A stretch of DNA of 34,017 bases from Parcubacteria group bacterium GW2011_GWF1_45_5 (lineage in GTDB: Bacteria > Patescibacteriota > Minisyncoccia > UBA6257 > Brennerbacteraceae). Position 1 is the first letter of the stretch; every line of letters starts with the position of its first letter. Where the stretch lies: assembly GCA_001001795.1 (NCBI GenBank), contig LCLB01000003.1:1-34017 (forward strand), written 5' to 3'. Below the pieces are notes generated by a model. That model was not told the origin of the DNA. It saw nothing but the letters and a program-made list of their open reading frames with translations, and ran no database searches. A program made the translations under genes and the position numbers. This document shows, piece by piece, positions 25,512-34,017 of the stretch.

Positions 25512-26575
25512 TGAAGATTCTGTTTGTTTCTAATGATTTTTCGGGATTCGGCGGGATACAACAGGTAGTCCGTGATTTTCTCGCTATGGTTGAACCGTTA
25601 GCGGACCTTCGCGTTGCCATGTGCAAAGGGAACAGTTTTGTTCAAAAGGTCTTTTTTGTGTTAGAAGTCTTTTGTCAGTCATTGTTTCACCCCCCGGAAT
25701 TCATTATCTATAATCATATTAATTATTCTCCCGTTGCTCTTGTTTTATTCCGAATCACTAAAATTCCGTACGCATTAATGATATACGGGACAGATGCCTG
25801 GGACCTAAGAAACAAGATGAAAGTGCAAGCGATGCGGAAAGCACACTCCATTATTTCTTCTTCACGTTTTACCCAGTCCGTAGTGGAAAAGCAGCCGGGT
25901 ATCCTCTCAACGAAGTTCTTTATTATGGAGCCGACCATTGATACCGGCGTGTTTTCAGTGAAGAACGATTCTGAGATTATGGCATTGCGCGCATCACAGG
26001 GGTTATCCGATAAAAAGATTATTCTTTATGTAGGTCGGCTTTCGAAAAAAGATCAATACAAGGGATATGATTTAGTGGTAAAGGCGCTGCCGGCCGTACT
26101 AAAAAGGATACCTAATGCGATGTATGTGATTTTTGGCGCTGGCGACGATATGGGGCGAGTCAAAGAATTGGTTACGGAAAGAAGCTTGGAAGGCAAAGTT
26201 GTTTTTTCCGGAATATCGGATGAGAAGAAAATTCAGTATTATCAATCGGCCGACGTATTTATTATGCCTTCAACCGGAGAAGGATTTGGTATAGTATATC
26301 TTGAGGCCTTATCGTGCGGGACGCCTGTTATCGCGGGGGACATTGATGCTTCTTCCGAGCCGCTTTTAGGCGGAGAGCTGGGATTGCTGATTGATCCCCG
26401 GGATGTTCAACAAATTGCGAATTCTCTTATTACCGTATTGAGCGGAGAAGCGAACCCCCTTTTCTACCGTAAAGCATATCTTCACGATCAGGTCGTAAAA
26501 TATTTCGGACATTTGGCGTTCCAAGAGCGGGTACGTCATTATGTGCGCATTATCGAACATGAATTACAAAGATAA
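25508..26575 (+). CDS. Glycosyltransferase family 4
   Basis: MMKILFVSNDFSGFGGIQQVVRDFL...IILYVGRLSKKDQYKGYDLVVKALP...ADVFIMPSTGEGFGIVYLEALSCGTPVIAG; likely start 25508. Confidence 0.93.
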   Translation: MMKILFVSNDFSGFGGIQQVVRDFLAMVEPLADLRVAMCKGNSFVQKVFFVLEVFCQSLFHPPEFIIYNHINYSPVALVLFRITKIPYALMIYGTDAWDLRNKMKVQAMRKAHSIISSSRFTQSVVEKQPGILSTKFFIMEPTIDTGVFSVKNDSEIMALRASQGLSDKKIILYVGRLSKKDQYKGYDLVVKALPAVLKRIPNAMYVIFGAGDDMGRVKELVTERSLEGKVVFSGISDEKKIQYYQSADVFIMPSTGEGFGIVYLEALSCGTPVIAGDIDASSEPLLGGELGLLIDPRDVQQIANSLITVLSGEANPLFYRKAYLHDQVVKYFGHLAFQERVRHYVRIIEHELQR

Positions 26576-27278
26576 AATATACGATCGGTATGTCTCTTTG
26601 CAAACCAGCAACATACTTAAAATTCAAACATTTGCCGAATTTGAGAAGCAATTCCCTGTGTGGGACAAATATTTCGGGGATATCCTGACTTGTAAAGACG
26701 CGGCGATTGTTGATGTCGCCTGCGGGAATGGAGATCTTGTTCATTGGCTCAATACCAGAGGTTATAAGAATGTCGTCGGCATAGATATCAGTGAAGAGCA
26801 GGTTTCGGTTGCGCAAGGGTTGGGTTTGGGTAACGTTTCCCGGGCGGATTTTCGGGAATATCTGAAAGAGAAAATCGATTATTTCGATGCTGTTTTCGCT
26901 CTGGATATTTTGGAACATTTTCCCAAGGCAGAAATGCTGGAGGCGGTAGACCTGTTTTTCCGTTCTTTAAAGAAAGGCGGTCTTTTAATAATCAAAATGC
27001 CCAACGGCGATAGTCCGTTTTTTGGCAGATACGCGTTTGGCGATTTTACCCACGAAACTATCATGACGGACAGGAGCTTTAAAGAGGTTTTCTCTTTTAT
27101 CGGATTTAGAGAATATCAATTCAAGGAAGCGGGACCGATTCCCCACGGGGTATTTTCTTTTGTGCGATATTGTTTATGGCAATTGTCGCGTTTGGTGGTG
27201 AATGTTTATCTTCTGGCGGAAACAGGCAGGAGGGGCAACGTGCTTACGCAAAATATTATCGCGATCGCAAAAAAATGA
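26559..27278 (+). CDS. Class I SAM-dependent methyltransferase
   Basis: AAIVDVACGNGDLVHWLNTRGYKNVVGIDISEEQVSVAQ...YFDAVFALDILEHFPKAEMLEAVDLFFRSLKKGGLLIIKMPN; likely start 26559. Confidence 0.93.
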   Translation: MNYKDKIYDRYVSLQTSNILKIQTFAEFEKQFPVWDKYFGDILTCKDAAIVDVACGNGDLVHWLNTRGYKNVVGIDISEEQVSVAQGLGLGNVSRADFREYLKEKIDYFDAVFALDILEHFPKAEMLEAVDLFFRSLKKGGLLIIKMPNGDSPFFGRYAFGDFTHETIMTDRSFKEVFSFIGFREYQFKEAGPIPHGVFSFVRYCLWQLSRLVVNVYLLAETGRRGNVLTQNIIAIAKK

Positions 27279-28441
27279 AACGGCTTGGCATTTTCATTTC
27301 TCACCCCATTCCGTACCATATTTTGGTCTACCGGGAGCTTGCGCGCCGTATTGATCTTAAAGTTTTTTTTTATTCTCGCTTCGGGGTAGAGAAATATTTT
27401 GACCCGCAGTTTAAGAAAGAGATTAGCTGGGACATTCCTTTACTGGATGGATATCAATATGTCTTTTTGAAGAACCGGAGTCCGGGTAAAAATTTTTCCT
27501 TTTGGGATTTTATAAATTTTGATATTTTAAAGGTTTTGAAACAAGAAAAATTCGACGCGGTATTATTAAATTCTTGGTCTTATGCGAGCGATTGGATCGC
27601 ACTGTTCTTCTGTTTATTTTCAAGGATTCCAGTATTGTTTCGGGTCGAAAATGCCTATATCCACGAACTACAGAAACCGAAATGGAAGATTTATTTGAAA
27701 AAAATCGTTTTGGGAAAGTTTATTTTTTCTTTCGTGAACACTTTTTTGTATATCGGAGAACAAAACAGAAAATTTCTTCGTTACTATGAAGTCCCGGAGC
27801 GAAAACTTTTTCCGGCTCTTTATTGCATTGAAAACGATCGTTTTGCGAATGCATACGACAGGTTGTGCTCAAAACGTCGGGAGCTGCGGGATAAATGGGA
27901 TATTCCCCAAGATGCGGTAGTGATATTTTCCGGCGGCACGAAGCTTTCCCGGAAAAAGAGATCCATGGATCTTATCAGGGCGTTTGCCGATCTTCCAACT
28001 GACCCCAAAGCCGTTTTGGTGCTTATCGGAGAAGGAGAATTGAAAGAAGAGGCACGTGCCTATATAAAGGAACGCAAGATTCGGAATATTGTGTTTACCG
28101 GTTTTGTCAATTATAGCGAAATGCCGGAACTTTACATTGCTTCGGATATATTGGTATTACCTTCCGGAGCAGGAGAGACATGGGGGGTAGTGGTCAATGA
28201 AGCAATGTGCTGTCGTCTCCCTGTGATTGTTTCCGATTTGGTTGGTTCGGGAGAAGATTTGGTTCATAACGGAGAAAACGGTTTTGTGTTCAAGTGCGGG
28301 GATATTACGGAATTGACCAAGAACATTCAGGCTTTGGTGGGAGATGAGAATATGCGGCGCCGTTTCGGAGAAAAATCTTTTGAAATCGTTAAAAAATATT
28401 CATGCAGTGCCGTAGCCGAAGCTATAGAAAAAGCATTATGA
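27275..28441 (+). CDS. Glycosyltransferase family 4
   Basis: MKRLGIFISHPIPYHILVYRELARRIDLKVFFYSR...VIFSGGTKLSRKKRSMDLIRAFADLP...LYIASDILVLPSGAGETWGVVVNEAMCCRLPVIVSD; likely start 27275. Confidence 0.92.
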   Translation: MKRLGIFISHPIPYHILVYRELARRIDLKVFFYSRFGVEKYFDPQFKKEISWDIPLLDGYQYVFLKNRSPGKNFSFWDFINFDILKVLKQEKFDAVLLNSWSYASDWIALFFCLFSRIPVLFRVENAYIHELQKPKWKIYLKKIVLGKFIFSFVNTFLYIGEQNRKFLRYYEVPERKLFPALYCIENDRFANAYDRLCSKRRELRDKWDIPQDAVVIFSGGTKLSRKKRSMDLIRAFADLPTDPKAVLVLIGEGELKEEARAYIKERKIRNIVFTGFVNYSEMPELYIASDILVLPSGAGETWGVVVNEAMCCRLPVIVSDLVGSGEDLVHNGENGFVFKCGDITELTKNIQALVGDENMRRRFGEKSFEIVKKYSCSAVAEAIEKAL

Positions 28442-29481
28442 AAGTTTTGTTTGGTGGACACATTAAAATAGGAAACCAAGAAGCATCTTTGTTTAAGGCT
28501 TTTACGGAGTTGAGGGTTGATCTTTCGATAATCAATTTTGAAGACCATTTTAAGCTTTCTTTTTTGAACAGAGCGTTTAATAAGGCTGGTTTCACCAAAG
28601 TCCCCCGTTATTTTGGAGTACGGTCTCTTAATGAAAATTTGATAAAACAAGCGCTTACGTCGCGTCCAGACTTCATTTTGTTGTTTAAGCCGATTTTGAT
28701 TTTGCCGGAAACAGTCAGGCGGCTGGCTCGGGTAGCCAAGGTATATTCATGGTATCCGGATTATATATTGTTTCCCAAGACCTGTAGCTCTTATTTCTAC
28801 GAAGCCATCCCTCTTTACGATTGTCATTTTTCCTTCAGTCCGGAGAATGCAAACGGATTATTGGAATATGGGGCGAAGAAATCGATCTTTCTGCCCTGTG
28901 CTGCCGATATATCCTGTCATATGCCGGTAAAGGTTACCGAGGAGGAGAAAAAATCATTGGGTGCCGATATCGTTTTCGTTGGCACTTTTGTCAATGAAGA
29001 AAGATTCTGGTACTTGGAAAAATTATGTCAAGAGGGTTATAATCTCAAAATTTACGGTAATTCATGGAGAAAATGTGCTCCAAATTCTTGTTTGGTAAAA
29101 ACCGGGTGCATCCAGTTTAGGCAAGTCTGTTGCAAAGAAATGTCTAAAGTCTTCAATGCAAGCAAAATCGTGCTGTCTTTTCTCCGTAAACACAACAAAG
29201 ACGTTTTGACCTGTCGTAGTTACGAGATTCCGGCTTGCGGAGCATTTATGCTTCACGAAAGGACTCCCGAAGCCGTCAAGCTTTTCCGGGAAGATCAAGA
29301 AGCGTCCTTTTTTGATTCATACGAAGAAATGAAGAAAAAAATCGATTTTTTTCTAAAAAACGAAGATTTGCGTTTGAAGGTTGCGCAGGCCGGCTATAAG
29401 AAGATTGTTGAAGGAGGACATTTGTTTACCAACAGAATTCAGGATATCATTACCGCTCATCACAAACTATCAAGGGGATAA
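28438..29481 (+). CDS. CgeB-like glycosyltransferase family protein
   Basis: MKVLFGGHIKIGNQEASLFKAF...YSWYPDYILFPKTCSSYFYEAIPLYDCHFSFSPENANGLLEYGAKKSIFLPCAAD...SYEIPACGAFMLHERTPEAVKLFREDQEASFFDSYEEMKKKIDFFL. Confidence 0.8.
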   Translation: MKVLFGGHIKIGNQEASLFKAFTELRVDLSIINFEDHFKLSFLNRAFNKAGFTKVPRYFGVRSLNENLIKQALTSRPDFILLFKPILILPETVRRLARVAKVYSWYPDYILFPKTCSSYFYEAIPLYDCHFSFSPENANGLLEYGAKKSIFLPCAADISCHMPVKVTEEEKKSLGADIVFVGTFVNEERFWYLEKLCQEGYNLKIYGNSWRKCAPNSCLVKTGCIQFRQVCCKEMSKVFNASKIVLSFLRKHNKDVLTCRSYEIPACGAFMLHERTPEAVKLFREDQEASFFDSYEEMKKKIDFFLKNEDLRLKVAQAGYKKIVEGGHLFTNRIQDIITAHHKLSRG

Positions 29482-29487
29482 AAAGAC

Positions 29488-30642
29488 ATGAATGTTACCA
29501 TTTCCGTTCCGGGCAGGTTCCATCTTTTCAATCTCGCCCAACAGTTACTCAAGAGGAGTTATTTAAAACAGCTGATTACCTCGTATCCGAAATTCGAAGT
29601 GAGTAAGTATGGTATTCCGACAAACAAAGTCAGTTCAATCGTGATTAAGGAGATTCTATTCCGTGGATGGCAAAAGCTGCCCCGGGTAGTGCAGGAAGCT
29701 TATAATCCCCAGTATTTCATCCATCATCTTTTCGACATTTTGGCGCGTCAAGCTCTTCAGGAGACCGATATTATTGTCGGAAGTTCTTCGTCTTTTTTAG
29801 AAACCCTAAGGAGGGCAAAGAGATTCGGTGCGAAAACCATTGTCGAGAGGGGGAGTTCCCACATAACATATCAGAACTTTGTTTTAAAAGAAGAATACGA
29901 AAGATCCGGCATTCCGATTAAGTCTTTCCAGGTGCCGCATCCCAAAATCATCGAGCAGGAACTGTGCGAATATGAGGAGGCGGATTATATCGGCATTCCT
30001 TCGTCTTTTGTCCGAAAAACATTTTTAGAGCGGGGTGTACCGGAAAGTAAGCTTATTCAGGTTCCTTACGGCGTTGACCTTTCCCAGTTTAGGCAACTAC
30101 CTAAAGAAGATGCCATATTCCGGATTGTGTTTGCCGGGACCATGACCATACGTAAAGGCGTTCATTATTTGCTCCGGGCATTTTCCGAGCTTAACCTCCC
30201 TCATGCGGAACTTTTATTGATAGGGTCATTAAGCAGTGAAGTAAATGAATTATTCAAAAAGTACGAAGGTGCGTTCAGATGGATTGGACGAATTCCCCAA
30301 TCGGAATTACATAAGTATTATTCCCAGGGTTCTGTTTTCGCGATGATGTCGGTTGAAGAAGGATTGGCTATGGTTATTCCCCAAGCAATGGCGTGTGGGC
30401 TACCGGTTATCGCGACCACCAATACCGGTGCGGAAGATATTGTCGAAAACGGGAAACAGGGATTTATCATTCCGATCCGCGATATTGACGCCTTAAAGGA
30501 AAAGATTCTTTATTTCTACGAACATCGGGATAAGATCGAGGAAATGGGTCGTTGTGCCAAGGAAAGGGTTTCGACAGGTTTTACGTGGGACGATTACGGT
30601 GACAAGATTATTGCTGCGTATGGGAAAATTTTTAAATCATAA
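29488..30642 (+). CDS. Glycosyltransferase family 4
   Basis: RIVFAGTMTIRKGVHYLLRAFSELNLPHAELLLIGS...YSQGSVFAMMSVEEGLAMVIPQAMACGLPVIATTNTGAEDIVENGKQGFIIP. Confidence 0.92.
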   Translation: MNVTISVPGRFHLFNLAQQLLKRSYLKQLITSYPKFEVSKYGIPTNKVSSIVIKEILFRGWQKLPRVVQEAYNPQYFIHHLFDILARQALQETDIIVGSSSSFLETLRRAKRFGAKTIVERGSSHITYQNFVLKEEYERSGIPIKSFQVPHPKIIEQELCEYEEADYIGIPSSFVRKTFLERGVPESKLIQVPYGVDLSQFRQLPKEDAIFRIVFAGTMTIRKGVHYLLRAFSELNLPHAELLLIGSLSSEVNELFKKYEGAFRWIGRIPQSELHKYYSQGSVFAMMSVEEGLAMVIPQAMACGLPVIATTNTGAEDIVENGKQGFIIPIRDIDALKEKILYFYEHRDKIEEMGRCAKERVSTGFTWDDYGDKIIAAYGKIFKS

Positions 30643-32020
30643 ATTTTGGGGGATCATCAGGCAGGCGATAACAACCTTCGATTACTTTGAGATTAGGGCG
30701 ATTTTTGCCGCGTGGTATTTTTTTGCGTATATGCTGGTTCCCGTAATTATCCCGTTAGGAGTTCGTTCTGCATATGTCCGGTATGTTGTCGGTCAAGAAT
30801 TATACCTTTATACGTTGCCGGTTTTTTTGATCATTATGTTGGGTATAGCAAGTTTCTTAATTGGTTATCAGGTAATCATCTCTGTTTTAAAGAAAAACAA
30901 TAAAGAACTTAGGGAAGGATCGGGGAATATTTTGATGTCAAAAATCATTGTTTTATTCTGTTTCGGGACGGGTCTTGTGGGCAAGATTGTTAAGATTTTC
31001 GGCGGTACATTTTTTCATCTGAATAAGAATCCACTTGTCACGACCTCGGTGTACTCTGGCCTTATCGGTGTTGCGGATAGCGTTGCTATTCTGGGGCTTG
31101 GTGTTGCGTGCGGGATATATTTTTCATTAAGGCGCAATGGATTGAAGTATCAAACATGGCAACTTATTGCTTACGCGTTGTTTTGTTTCGAGTTTTTGTT
31201 GGGATTTTTATCATTGGGAAAATTCGAGGTCTTTACCTCATTATTCATCTTTCTTTTTATCCGTCATTATTTGTATAAACCAAACATAAGAATCGTATTC
31301 GCATGGGTGTTTGCCCTGTTTCTCGTATTTTTTCCGATTCAGAGTTATATTGGAACACCGTCAAATATAGACAGTTACAAATCGTATTGGGCGTCTCGCA
31401 ACGTCCAAAATACTACTTCCAACACTGCTGTTTCCGACATAACTACCCCCAGTACAATTATTCCAATAATGGATTTTATTAGTGATGGCGTGTTTGGTAG
31501 ATTCGATTTGTCGAGGACCCTAGGAAAGATCGTTCTTATAACCAATGAAACAGGAAAGTTTTGGAACGGTAAATCATTGAAGAATTTCTTTATCAGTCTG
31601 GGGCCTCCGCGGATCTTGTGGCACAGCAAACCAGCGGTGAATACGGGGCATAATGAGTTCGGCAGGGAGTTCGGTATAATTGCACCAAATAACTACACCA
31701 CTGCGGTTGCTCCGGGGTTGCTGGGTGATTGGTACTTGAACTTTGGTTTATGGGGGATAGCAATGGGCCTGATGATACACGGAGTTTTTTTGGGTTTTTT
31801 GGTCGGTTTTCTGTATCGGCACAGATGGTCCGTGTATTGGGTTGCGGCGTGCGGGACGCTTGTACCCAATATTCTCATTGCCGGCGAAGGGTGGGTGGGT
31901 GCGAGTATGGCGGGGGTAATCAAACTAATAATTGTATTTTGTGTGTTGTTTTTTGCATCGCGCACTGGTGTACAATGGGTTATGAACCGTAGACTCGCCA
32001 ATAGAAGCATTCATTTTTGA
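30620..32020 (+). CDS. Multi-pass membrane protein, candidate O-antigen/polysaccharide polymerase (Wzy-like)
   Basis: About 10 hydrophobic segments with one large loop before a C-terminal TM block; embedded in glycosyltransferase/flippase operon; likely start 30620. Confidence 0.65.
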   Translation: MGKFLNHKFWGIIRQAITTFDYFEIRAIFAAWYFFAYMLVPVIIPLGVRSAYVRYVVGQELYLYTLPVFLIIMLGIASFLIGYQVIISVLKKNNKELREGSGNILMSKIIVLFCFGTGLVGKIVKIFGGTFFHLNKNPLVTTSVYSGLIGVADSVAILGLGVACGIYFSLRRNGLKYQTWQLIAYALFCFEFLLGFLSLGKFEVFTSLFIFLFIRHYLYKPNIRIVFAWVFALFLVFFPIQSYIGTPSNIDSYKSYWASRNVQNTTSNTAVSDITTPSTIIPIMDFISDGVFGRFDLSRTLGKIVLITNETGKFWNGKSLKNFFISLGPPRILWHSKPAVNTGHNEFGREFGIIAPNNYTTAVAPGLLGDWYLNFGLWGIAMGLMIHGVFLGFLVGFLYRHRWSVYWVAACGTLVPNILIAGEGWVGASMAGVIKLIIVFCVLFFASRTGVQWVMNRRLANRSIHF

Positions 32021-32037
32021 ATTCATCGGAAATATTT

Positions 32038-32814
32038 ATGGATCCGGGATTTTTGTGGAAAAAGGAATTACGCACAAAGGGGTATGAATATCGGGCGTCC
32101 GCGAGATCGGTGCGCAAACTCGGTCGTTTCAGCAGGGTCTGGCACAGGATACTGAAATTGTCGGATATGGGCCCCCGAACAAAAAGGAGAACAGTCTTTG
32201 AGGTTGGTTGCGGAGGAGGGATACACCTGGTGCAGTTTGCCCTTCAAGGATGGAACTGTTTCGGTTTGGATGTGTCATCCGAAGTGCTTGACCGTGCCAA
32301 AAGGTTCATTGGTGAAATCGAACAATATGCAGGGAGGAAATTATCGATTCATTTATATACCGGCGATATTATAGATTTTGAAGTCGGTTCGTTCGAAAAA
32401 TCTGATCTTGTTTTCCATGTCGGTGTTTTGGAGCATTTTTTGGATGACGCGCAACGGCTGCTTGCTCTCAAGAAAATGTTTGCCTTTGCCAAACCGGGAG
32501 GCTATGTTGTTTCCGTTGTGCCAAACGGAATGCATCCATGGAGGAAACCAATGAAAGAACAGCGGCTGGGAGGGTACAATATACCGGAAATCGATTATAC
32601 TAATGTATTGATGGAACATGAATTCAAAGAATGTGGCGCGACAGACATCGTGATCCTTCCGCACAACCTATTTGATTATATGCGTTTAAAGAAAAACTTC
32701 TTATTTAAGATTGTTTACTATTTTGCGCAGATAGTTCCTCTTAGTTGGATTCCGAAAAGTTTTGCGTTTCGACATTCCGGGACTATTATAGGTATCGCAC
32801 GAAGAATATCGTAG
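32038..32814 (+). CDS. Class I SAM-dependent methyltransferase
   Basis: TVFEVGCGGGIHLVQFALQGWNCFGLDVSSEVLDRAK...SDLVFHVGVLEHFLDDAQRLLALKKMFAFAKPGGYVVSVVPN. Confidence 0.92.
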   Translation: MDPGFLWKKELRTKGYEYRASARSVRKLGRFSRVWHRILKLSDMGPRTKRRTVFEVGCGGGIHLVQFALQGWNCFGLDVSSEVLDRAKRFIGEIEQYAGRKLSIHLYTGDIIDFEVGSFEKSDLVFHVGVLEHFLDDAQRLLALKKMFAFAKPGGYVVSVVPNGMHPWRKPMKEQRLGGYNIPEIDYTNVLMEHEFKECGATDIVILPHNLFDYMRLKKNFLFKIVYYFAQIVPLSWIPKSFAFRHSGTIIGIARRIS

Positions 32815-32832
32815 ACATTTTATTGAACAATT

Positions 32833-34014
32833 ATGAAGATTCTCCATATTACTCCCGCATATCACCCCGCTATTCAGTGGGGCGGTCCGGTTGTCTCGGT
32901 TCGGATTCTGGCAAAAGAGCAGAAAAAACTTGGGCATTCGGTTGAGGTGTACACTACAACACTCGGATTATCTTCGCGTAAAACGCAATCGGTTGAGGTC
33001 GACGGTTTGACGGTTCACTATTTCGATTTTTTCACCATTAAGCGCTGGTTTGTTTCATTTCCATTACTGCGAGCGCTTTGGAAGAACCGGGATACGTTCG
33101 ATGTTTTTGATATTCACTTGGTTTGGGATCCCGTGTGCTGGATGTCGGGATTGATCTTGGCGATGACGGGCAAAAAGATTGTTATTTCTCCGCACGGAAC
33201 CGTGGAAAAAACCCTCATCGACCGCCGGAGTAAAAATCTGAAACTTTTTGTGTACTACGTTTTCTTGCGTCCTATGTTTAAGCGCGTGGCCGGGTTTCGT
33301 TTTACCGCCCCCGATGAGCGCGATAAATTTTTCCAATTTACCGGTTTGGAAGCAGTACACCAGGCGGTAGTCATCAACCCGTTTAAGCGTGAATTATTCG
33401 AAAGTCCCGCCCAGAGCGAAGAATTCGACGAGCTCGGCCTGGAACATCGGAGATATTTCCTTTGTCTCTCTAGGGTAAATTGGAAAAAACGCCTTGAAAT
33501 ATTCATTGATGCCTTTTCATTGTTCGTTAAAAGATATCCGGAGCACAAACTTGTTATTGCCGGGGCAACGGATGAAGAATATGGTTATTTTTTAAAAAAA
33601 AGAGCTGAAGAAGCAGGGATTTTTGATCATTGCGTGTTCGTATTCCGACCGATTCCCGGTGATTCTCCTTTAAAAGTTGCCTTGTTTCAGAATGCTTACG
33701 CGTTTGTTTTGCCGTCATTTTCGGAAAACTTCGGGTTTGTTGCAGTCGAGGCATTGGCGTCCGGAACGCCCCTCATTGTCTCGGATGGCGTTGCTATAAA
33801 AGACCTCATTACCAAGTACGGGGCCGGTTGCGTATTCAAAGGCAGTAATCTGGATGATCGCGAGGCGGGGAATAATCTGCTGCAGGAAATGGAGAAGGTG
33901 GTTGTCCCGCGCCATCGGGAAAAAATGATTGCCAATGGCAAATTGTTGGTCAAGGCCGAGTTCGACAATGCCCGCATTGCCCAGCAGGTCATTGATTTAT
34001 ATCAAGGCAATTGA
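32833..34014 (+). CDS. Glycosyltransferase family 4
   Basis: MKILHITPAYHPAIQWGGPVVSVRILAKEQKKLGHSVEVYTT...FLCLSRVNWKKRLEIFIDAFSLFVKRYPEHKLVIAG...FVLPSFSENFGFVAVEALASGTPLIVSD. Confidence 0.94.
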   Translation: MKILHITPAYHPAIQWGGPVVSVRILAKEQKKLGHSVEVYTTTLGLSSRKTQSVEVDGLTVHYFDFFTIKRWFVSFPLLRALWKNRDTFDVFDIHLVWDPVCWMSGLILAMTGKKIVISPHGTVEKTLIDRRSKNLKLFVYYVFLRPMFKRVAGFRFTAPDERDKFFQFTGLEAVHQAVVINPFKRELFESPAQSEEFDELGLEHRRYFLCLSRVNWKKRLEIFIDAFSLFVKRYPEHKLVIAGATDEEYGYFLKKRAEEAGIFDHCVFVFRPIPGDSPLKVALFQNAYAFVLPSFSENFGFVAVEALASGTPLIVSDGVAIKDLITKYGAGCVFKGSNLDDREAGNNLLQEMEKVVVPRHREKMIANGKLLVKAEFDNARIAQQVIDLYQGN

Positions 34015-34017
34015 TTA

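Noticed and set aside
1-34017. Alternative genetic code (UGA = Gly) as in some CPR lineages
   Set aside because: TGA ends several genes at the expected C-terminus (secY, rnhA-like, tsf, 34014 GT4) and no in-frame TGA interrupts conserved domains.
1-34017. CRISPR array, transposase, integrase, toxin-antitoxin or phage genes
   Set aside because: No regularly spaced repeats and no such protein signatures were seen in any of the listed ORFs.

Overview
The window looks like a chromosomal segment from a Patescibacteria/CPR-type bacterium (inferred from gene content, with no L30 between S5 and L15, and from divergent core proteins). It has four parts. (1) About 1-5.9 kb: an S10/spc-type ribosomal protein operon, rplP(partial)-rpmC-rpsQ-rplN-rplX-rplE-rpsN-rpsH-rplF-rplR-rpsE-rplO-secY. 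(2) About 5.9-17 kb: an SPFH/slipin gene, two tandem minus-strand HPS/OMP-decarboxylase-superfamily paralogs, then adk, map, ruvX, a GT2, tpiA, a SIMPL-domain gene, pgk, a DHH phosphoesterase, an RNase H, rpsB, tsf and a membrane protein. (3) About 16.9-18.5 kb: a tRNA region with intact tRNA-Thr(UGU) and tRNA-Tyr(GUA), apparent decayed tRNA pieces, several GGCGG-core palindromes, and an AT-rich hypothetical gene. (4) About 18.5-34 kb: a polysaccharide biosynthesis locus with flippase, polymerase-like protein, many glycosyltransferases, methyltransferases, a DUF268-like protein and a broken asparagine synthase. Most notable: an asnB-like gene lacking its SGGxDS segment with a frame change; a tRNA-Thr lying between two apparent halves of another tRNA; the paired divergent HPS-like genes; and divergent, possibly leaderless promoters in a 44-nt intergenic region. 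I did not find a convincing wholly new defence-like or mobile system. All calls are from reading the sequence; no searches were run.
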